Source of the DNA: Proteobacteria bacterium SG_bin9
GTDB taxonomy: Bacteria; Pseudomonadota; Alphaproteobacteria; Rhizobiales; Xanthobacteraceae
Assembly: GCA_002083525.1 (NCBI GenBank)
Contig: LWDM01000079.1
Location: forward strand, 1 to 64,000
Direction of reading: 5' to 3'
Length of the DNA stretch: 64,000 nucleotides
The translations under genes and the position numbers were made by a program. This document shows, piece by piece, positions 59,246 to 64,000 of this stretch (its first letter is position 1; each line of letters begins with the position of its first letter). Below the pieces are notes generated by a model. It ran no database searches and was not told where the DNA came from. It saw only the letters and a list, made by a program, of their open reading frames with translations.

Positions 59246-60325
59246 TTAGTTGCGTTCCTCAAAAACCAATTCGTCGTCGCCGAGCGACGTAAAATATGGC
59301 GCAAGCATCGGCGGCGTGACGCCATCGATGGTCGGCGGCGACCACTTCGGATTGCGATCCTTGTCGATGACGGCAGCGCGTACGCCTTCGCGGAAATCGT
59401 CACTCGCGAACACCGCCAGCGCCGCGCGATATTCGCGCACGAGGCATTCTTCCAAGGTCGCCGATTCACGCGCGAGCCGCAGCAGCTTCAGCGTGATCAC
59501 GAGGCCGCGCGGCGACTTCTCGTTCAGCATCTTTAGCGTCGCAAGCGCCAGCTCGGAGCCATCCTGCGTCAGCGCATCCATGATCTCATCGACACGGTCG
59601 TGCGCGAACCACTTGTCGATCTCCGGCTGCAAGGCCGCGACCGGGCCCACCTTCTCCGGCGTCGCGAAGCTGCGGATCAGATCCCACACATCGGCATCTT
59701 CCACACCCGGATTGATGTTGGTCAGCGCGCGGCGCAGGTCGAACAGCTTCGCCTGCGGCACCACCCAGTCGGCAAACTTCGCATGCACCGCATCCGGGCC
59801 ATTCATCATTGCGCCGGTGAGCCCGAAATACGTACCGATCTCGCCCGGCGAATTCGCCAAGAGCCAGGTGCCGCCGACATCCGGGAAGAAGCCGAGCCCG
59901 GCTTCCGGCATCGCCAGCTTCGTCTTGTCGGTGACGACGCGATGCTTGCTGTGCGCGGACAAGCCGACGCCGCCGCCCATGACGATGCCGTCCATAAACG
60001 CGACATACGGTTTCGGGAAATGCGCGATACGCGAGTTGAGGATGTACTCCTCACGCCAGAGGATTTTTCCGAGATCGCCCTTCGCGTGCGAGCTCTCCCA
60101 CAGCGCGCGAATATCGCCGCCGGCGCAGAGCCCGCGCTCGCCTGCTCCTTCCAGCACGATGACGCTGACCGCCGGATCGGTCTCAAACGCGTCAAGCGCC
60201 TTGTCGACATCGCGAAACATCTCGAGCGTCACGGCGTTGATCGCCTTCGGCCGGTTCAGGCGAATGATGCCTGCCGCACCTTCGCGAACCGCAACCAAAT
60301 CACCTTCTATGAAAGGCGCGTTCAT
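59246..60325 (-). CDS. 3-hydroxyisobutyryl-CoA hydrolase (enoyl-CoA hydratase fold)
   Basis: This 359-residue crotonase-fold protein of the HIBCH type hydrolyses 3-hydroxyisobutyryl-CoA and prevents trapping of CoA. The oxyanion region GLCAGGDIRALWES, MDGIVMGGGVGLSAHSKHR and MPEAGLGFFPDVGGTWLL are HIBCH-typical. Its start overlaps the acd stop by 4 bases (ATGA), so the two are translationally coupled. No separate methacrylyl-CoA hydratase gene is next to it. Confidence 0.92.
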   Translation of the reverse strand: MNAPFIEGDLVAVREGAAGIIRLNRPKAINAVTLEMFRDVDKALDAFETDPAVSVIVLEGAGERGLCAGGDIRALWESSHAKGDLGKILWREEYILNSRIAHFPKPYVAFMDGIVMGGGVGLSAHSKHRVVTDKTKLAMPEAGLGFFPDVGGTWLLANSPGEIGTYFGLTGAMMNGPDAVHAKFADWVVPQAKLFDLRRALTNINPGVEDADVWDLIRSFATPEKVGPVAALQPEIDKWFAHDRVDEIMDALTQDGSELALATLKMLNEKSPRGLVITLKLLRLARESATLEECLVREYRAALAVFASDDFREGVRAAVIDKDRNPKWSPPTIDGVTPPMLAPYFTSLGDDELVFEERN

Positions 60326-61467
60326 CGCGCGCCCTCGATCAGCTTGCGGGCGACGATCACGCGCATAATCTCGTTGGTGCCTTCGAGAATCTGATGCACA
60401 CGCAGATCGCGCACGATCTTCTCGATGCCGTATTCGGCGAGATAGCCATAGCCGCCGTGCAGCTGCAGCGCGTCGTTGGCGACCTCGAAACCGACGTCGG
60501 TTGCGAAGCGCTTCGCCATGGCGCAGAGCATCGACGCATCCGGCGTCTTCGCGTCGAGCGCCGACGCCGCACGCCACAGGAATGTGCGTGCCGCCTCGAG
60601 CTCCGTCGCCATGTCGGCAACCTTGAACTGCAGCGCCTGGAATTCGTCGAGGCGTTTGCCGAAGGCTTTCCGCTCTTTCATGTAATCGAGCGATTTGTCG
60701 AGCGCTGACTGCGCGCCGCCGAGCGAGCACGCGGCGATGTTCAACCGCCCGCCGTCGAGACCGGCCATGGCGATCTTGAAGCCGATGCCCTCCTCGCCGA
60801 GACGATTGGCGACCGGCACCCGTGCGTTCTCGAAGATCACTGCGCGCGTCGGCTGCGCGTTCCAGCCCATCTTGCGCTCGTTGGCGCCAAAGGACACGCC
60901 CGGCGTCTTGCCGTCGATGACGAGCGTCGAGATGCCACCCGCGCCCTCGCCGCCGGTGCGCACCATCGTCACGTAGAAATCGCTGGCGCCGCCGCCGGAG
61001 ATGAACTGCTTCTGGCCGTTGAGCACGTAGTGATCGCCGTCGCGTACCGCGCGCGTGCGCAGCGCCGCAGCGTCCGAACCCGCGCCGGGTTCGGTGAGGC
61101 AATAGCTCGCGACCGTCTCCATGGTGCAGAGCTTCGGCAGCCACTTGTGCCGCTGCTCTTCCGAGCCATAGGCGTCGATCATCCACGACGCCATGTTGTG
61201 GATCGAGATGAAGGACGACACCGCCGGACAGCCTGTCGCCAGCGCCTCGAAGATGAGCGCCGCGTCGAAGCGGGTCATGCCCGAACCGCCGACATCGTCC
61301 TTGATGTAGATGCCGCCGATGCCGAGCGTCGCCGCCTCGCGGATCACGTCGAGCGGGAGATGTTTCTCCTCGTCCCACTTCAGTGCATGCGGCGCGATCT
61401 TCTCAGCAGCAAAGCCGCGCGCCATGTCGCGCACGGCCTGCTGGTCTTCCGTCAGAGCAAACTGCAT
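60322..61467 (-). CDS. Isobutyryl-CoA dehydrogenase-like acyl-CoA dehydrogenase
   Basis: This is a 381-residue FAD acyl-CoA dehydrogenase. The flavin motif YCLTEPGAGSDAAALRT and the motif LQLHGGYGYLAEYGIEKIVRD are normal. The catalytic glutamate is expected in the HQILEGTNEIMR segment. Position between mmsA and hibch supports isobutyryl-CoA as substrate, giving methacrylyl-CoA. Confidence 0.93.
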   Translation of the reverse strand: MQFALTEDQQAVRDMARGFAAEKIAPHALKWDEEKHLPLDVIREAATLGIGGIYIKDDVGGSGMTRFDAALIFEALATGCPAVSSFISIHNMASWMIDAYGSEEQRHKWLPKLCTMETVASYCLTEPGAGSDAAALRTRAVRDGDHYVLNGQKQFISGGGASDFYVTMVRTGGEGAGGISTLVIDGKTPGVSFGANERKMGWNAQPTRAVIFENARVPVANRLGEEGIGFKIAMAGLDGGRLNIAACSLGGAQSALDKSLDYMKERKAFGKRLDEFQALQFKVADMATELEAARTFLWRAASALDAKTPDASMLCAMAKRFATDVGFEVANDALQLHGGYGYLAEYGIEKIVRDLRVHQILEGTNEIMRVIVARKLIEGAR

Positions 61468-61482
61468 GCGCAGCGCCCCGTA

Positions 61483-62979
61483 TCAGTTCATCGTCGGGAT
61501 GACGAATTCGGCACCATCCTTGACGCCGGAGGGCCAGCGCGAGGTGACGGTCTTGGTCTTGGTGTAGAAGCGGATCGAGTCCGGGCCGTGCTGGTTGAGA
61601 TCGCCGAAGCCCGAGGCCTTCCAGCCGCCGAAGGTGTAGTACGCGATCGGCACCGGGATCGGCACGTTGATGCCGACCATGCCGACGTTGACCTTCGCCG
61701 CGAAGTCGCGCGCCGCATCGCCGTCGCGGGTGAAGATCGCAACGCCGTTGCCGTACTCGTGCTCGCTCGGCAGGCGCAGCGCTTCGTTATAGTCGTTGGC
61801 ACGCACGACCGAGAGCACCGGGCCGAAGATCTCTTCCTTATAGATGCGCATGTCCGGCTTCACGTTGTCGAACAGGCAGCCGCCCATGTAGAAGCCGTTC
61901 TCGTAGCCCTGCATCTTGAAGCCGCGGCCGTCGACCGCGAGCGTCGCGCCTTCCTTGATGCCGGTCTCGACGTAACCCTTCACGCGCTCGAGCGCGGCCT
62001 TCGTCACCAGCGGACCGAAGTCGGCCGACGGATCGGTCGACGGACCGATCTTCAGGCTTTCGACGCGCGGGATCAGCTTTTCCATCAGGCGATCGGCAGT
62101 CGTCTTGCCGACCGGCACCGCAACCGAGATCGCCATGCAGCGCTCACCGGCCGAGCCGTAGCCCGCGCCGATCAGCGCGTCGACGGTCTGGTCCATGTCC
62201 GCGTCCGGCATGATAATGGCGTGGTTCTTGGCGCCGCCGAAACACTGCGCGCGCTTGCCGGTCGCGGCCGAGCGCTCATAGATGTACTGCGCGATCGGCG
62301 ACGAACCGACGAAGCCGACGGCACGGATATCCGGATCGTCGAGGATCGCGTCAACCGCTTCCTTGTCGCCGTTGACGACGTTGAGGATGCCCGGCGGCAG
62401 GCCAGCCTCGATCATCAGCTCGGCGAGCTTCATCGGCACGCCCGGATCGCGCTCCGAGGGCTTGAGGATGAATGCGTTGCCGCAAGCGATCGCCGGCGCG
62501 AACTTCCACATCGGGATCATCGCAGGGAAGTTGAACGGGGTGATACCGGCGACGACGCCGAGCGGCTGGCGCATGGAATAGATGTCGATGTTCGGGCCCG
62601 CGCCTTCGGTATATTCGCCCTTCATCAGGTGCGGGATACCGCAGGCGAACTCGACCACTTCAAGGCCGCGCTGAATATCGCCCTTCGCGTCCGGCACGGT
62701 CTTGCCGTGCTCGCGCGCGAGCAGATCGGCGAGCTTGTCGTAATCGCGCTGCACCAGTTCGAGGAACTTCATCATCACGCGTGCACGGCGCTGCGGGTTG
62801 GTCGCGGCCCAGTCCGGCTGCGCGGCGCGGGCGTTCAGCACCGCCTCGCGTACTTCGGCCTTCGTCGCCAGCGCGACTTTGCCCTGCACCTCGCCGGTCA
62901 TCGGCTCGTAGACGTCGGCCGTGCGGCCCGACTTGCCCGCGACCAGCTTGCCGCCGATGAAATGTCCGATGTTGCGCAT
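61483..62979 (-). CDS. mmsA: Methylmalonate-semialdehyde dehydrogenase (CoA-acylating)
   Basis: This 498-residue aldehyde dehydrogenase converts methylmalonate semialdehyde to propionyl-CoA. VGSSPIAQYIYERSA, the catalytic cysteine in GYGSAGERCMAISVAVPVG and PFNFPAMIPMWKFAPAIACGN are MmsA-specific wording; the family lacks the general-base glutamate of other ALDHs, and here too no glutamate is seen before the cysteine. It is the first gene of the minus-strand block and divergent from a LysR gene. Confidence 0.95.
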   Translation of the reverse strand: MRNIGHFIGGKLVAGKSGRTADVYEPMTGEVQGKVALATKAEVREAVLNARAAQPDWAATNPQRRARVMMKFLELVQRDYDKLADLLAREHGKTVPDAKGDIQRGLEVVEFACGIPHLMKGEYTEGAGPNIDIYSMRQPLGVVAGITPFNFPAMIPMWKFAPAIACGNAFILKPSERDPGVPMKLAELMIEAGLPPGILNVVNGDKEAVDAILDDPDIRAVGFVGSSPIAQYIYERSAATGKRAQCFGGAKNHAIIMPDADMDQTVDALIGAGYGSAGERCMAISVAVPVGKTTADRLMEKLIPRVESLKIGPSTDPSADFGPLVTKAALERVKGYVETGIKEGATLAVDGRGFKMQGYENGFYMGGCLFDNVKPDMRIYKEEIFGPVLSVVRANDYNEALRLPSEHEYGNGVAIFTRDGDAARDFAAKVNVGMVGINVPIPVPIAYYTFGGWKASGFGDLNQHGPDSIRFYTKTKTVTSRWPSGVKDGAEFVIPTMN

Positions 62980-63066
62980 GGGCTTTCCCCGTTACTGAAA
63001 GGTTTCTGATGGTGGATTGTTGAGATAGAACGTACTCTCAGGCGAGGCGATAAAGAAGCCCCACGA

Positions 63067-64000
63067 ATGCGCAACGGCACTGCAAAAAATCGGCAATTGG
63101 CGGAGACCGTCGCCGCAAATTTGGACCAGCGCATCCGCTGGGACGACCTGCGCATTTTCCTCGCCACCTGCCGCGCCGGAACGGTCTCCGCCGTAGCGCA
63201 GACGCTCGGCATCGACAACACCACCGTGTCGCGGAAGATCCAGCGGCTCGAGAAATCGCTGAAAACCAAGCTGTTCGAGCGCCGGAATACCGGCTACCGC
63301 CCCACCCGCTCCGGCGAGAAGCTGTTGCGCACCGCCGAGCGGGTCGAGAGCACCATCGTCCAGGGCGAAAGCGAACTCGCCGACCGCGACGTCTCGCTCA
63401 CCGGCGTCGTGCGCGTCGGCTCGCCGGATGGTTTTGGCAGCTTCTTTCTTGCACCCAGACTAGCCGGCTTCTGCCAGACCAATCCCGAACTCGAAATCCA
63501 GCTCATCGCCACCGCGCGCGGCTTCTCGCTGTCGAAGCGCGAGGCCGACATCGCGATCGCGCTGGCGCTGCCGACGCAGGGCCGCGTCATCGGCCGCAAG
63601 CTCACCGACTATCGCCTCGGCCTCTATGCCTCACGCGGCTACATCAAGTCGCATCCGAAGATCAGGCGCATCGACGATCTCAAGGACCACCTCTTCATCA
63701 GCTACATCGACGAGTTTCTCTACACGCCGCTGCTCGACTATGTCGGCATCGTCTCGAAGGCGATCGCGCCGCGCTTCAAGAGCGCGCATCTGTTCGCGCA
63801 GTTTCAGGCGGTGAAGGCCGGCAAAGGCGTCGCGATCCTGCCGACCTTCATGGCCGATCCGGACAAGGAGCTCGTGCCGCTGCTCCGCAACGAGGTGAAG
63901 CTCGAGCGAGCGTTCTATCTCTTGCTCCACGAAGACAACCGCAATCTCGCGCGCGTCAAGGCGGCGGCGGACTTCATCGTCGAGGAAGTGCGCAAGAACC
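63067..64000 (+). CDS. LysR-family regulator, C-terminus cut by window edge
   Basis: It begins at ATG 63067 and runs past the right edge with 311 codons visible. The winged helix reads IRWDDLRIFLATCRAGTVSA and IDNTTVSRKIQRLEKSLK, and the effector domain starts GVVRVGSPDGFGSFFLAPRLAG. Only a short C-terminal part should be missing. It is divergent from mmsA with an 87-base spacer, so it probably controls the valine block. Confidence 0.9.
   Translation, partial: MRNGTAKNRQLAETVAANLDQRIRWDDLRIFLATCRAGTVSAVAQTLGIDNTTVSRKIQRLEKSLKTKLFERRNTGYRPTRSGEKLLRTAERVESTIVQGESELADRDVSLTGVVRVGSPDGFGSFFLAPRLAGFCQTNPELEIQLIATARGFSLSKREADIAIALALPTQGRVIGRKLTDYRLGLYASRGYIKSHPKIRRIDDLKDHLFISYIDEFLYTPLLDYVGIVSKAIAPRFKSAHLFAQFQAVKAGKGVAILPTFMADPDKELVPLLRNEVKLERAFYLLLHEDNRNLARVKAAADFIVEEVRKN

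Overview
The window is GC-rich chromosomal DNA from an alphaproteobacterium. It is most likely a Bradyrhizobium, Rhodopseudomonas or Afipia relative in the order Hyphomicrobiales. The evidence is the gene families present (PAS_5-type proteins, a livGFKHM uptake operon, guaB and guaA near an RsmB-type methyltransferase, a rlmE-ppx pair) and three families of intergenic palindromic repeats typical of that group. I found 72 genes (71 intact or edge-truncated, one frameshifted) and no tRNA, rRNA, CRISPR array, insertion sequence or prophage.

Layout. 1-6.2 kb: the N-terminal part of release factor RF3 (cut by the left edge), a Gdx/SugE small multidrug exporter and a five-gene branched-chain-amino-acid-type ABC uptake operon. 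6.2-6.8 kb: the only long gap without a gene. 6.8-8.2 kb: two tandem PAS_5 paralogues. 8.2-10.7 kb: a MarR-led redox operon with a near-ideal operator. 10.7-13.97 kb: a frameshifted O-methyltransferase, a small monooxygenase, and a peroxiredoxin with a divergent LysR. 13.96-19 kb: a GlxA/AraC-type regulator, tautomerase, dienelactone hydrolase, flavin monooxygenase and MFS transporter. Two copies of one operator-like sequence lie in front of the tautomerase and the monooxygenase. 19-23.9 kb: a run of small stress-response units (ArsR-SRPBCC-GFA, an ECF41 sigma factor with its target, TetR with a SnoaL-like protein). 24-27 kb: an accessory-looking patch with hicAB and two orphan Imm11-like genes around a chloroperoxidase-like hydrolase. 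27-45 kb: mostly housekeeping genes (guaA, rsmB-like, guaB, rlmE, ppx), a secreted caspase-like protein and a MerR/MerF-like mercury unit. 45-54.9 kb: an orphan CoxL-type molybdoenzyme subunit, an amidohydrolase with MarR, a Uup-type ABC-F ATPase and a paired palindromic element. 55-64 kb: a fatty-acid/valine catabolism block ending in mmsB, hibch, acd and mmsA, with a divergent LysR cut by the right edge.

How the genes work together. Much of the window is single-step catabolic or detoxifying enzymes, each next to its own one-component regulator. In several cases the operator is visible: MarR at 10.6 kb, ArsR at 20.3 kb, ECF41 at 21.3 kb, TetR at 23.9 kb, MerR at 42.7 kb and MarR at 48.5 kb. 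The least explained unit is the GlxA-associated set at 14-18 kb. A monooxygenase, a lactone-type hydrolase and a tautomerase share an upstream motif there and could form a short oxidation-hydrolysis pathway; this is inference. Coordinates, motifs and repeats were read from the sequence. Family assignments come from recognition without database searches.
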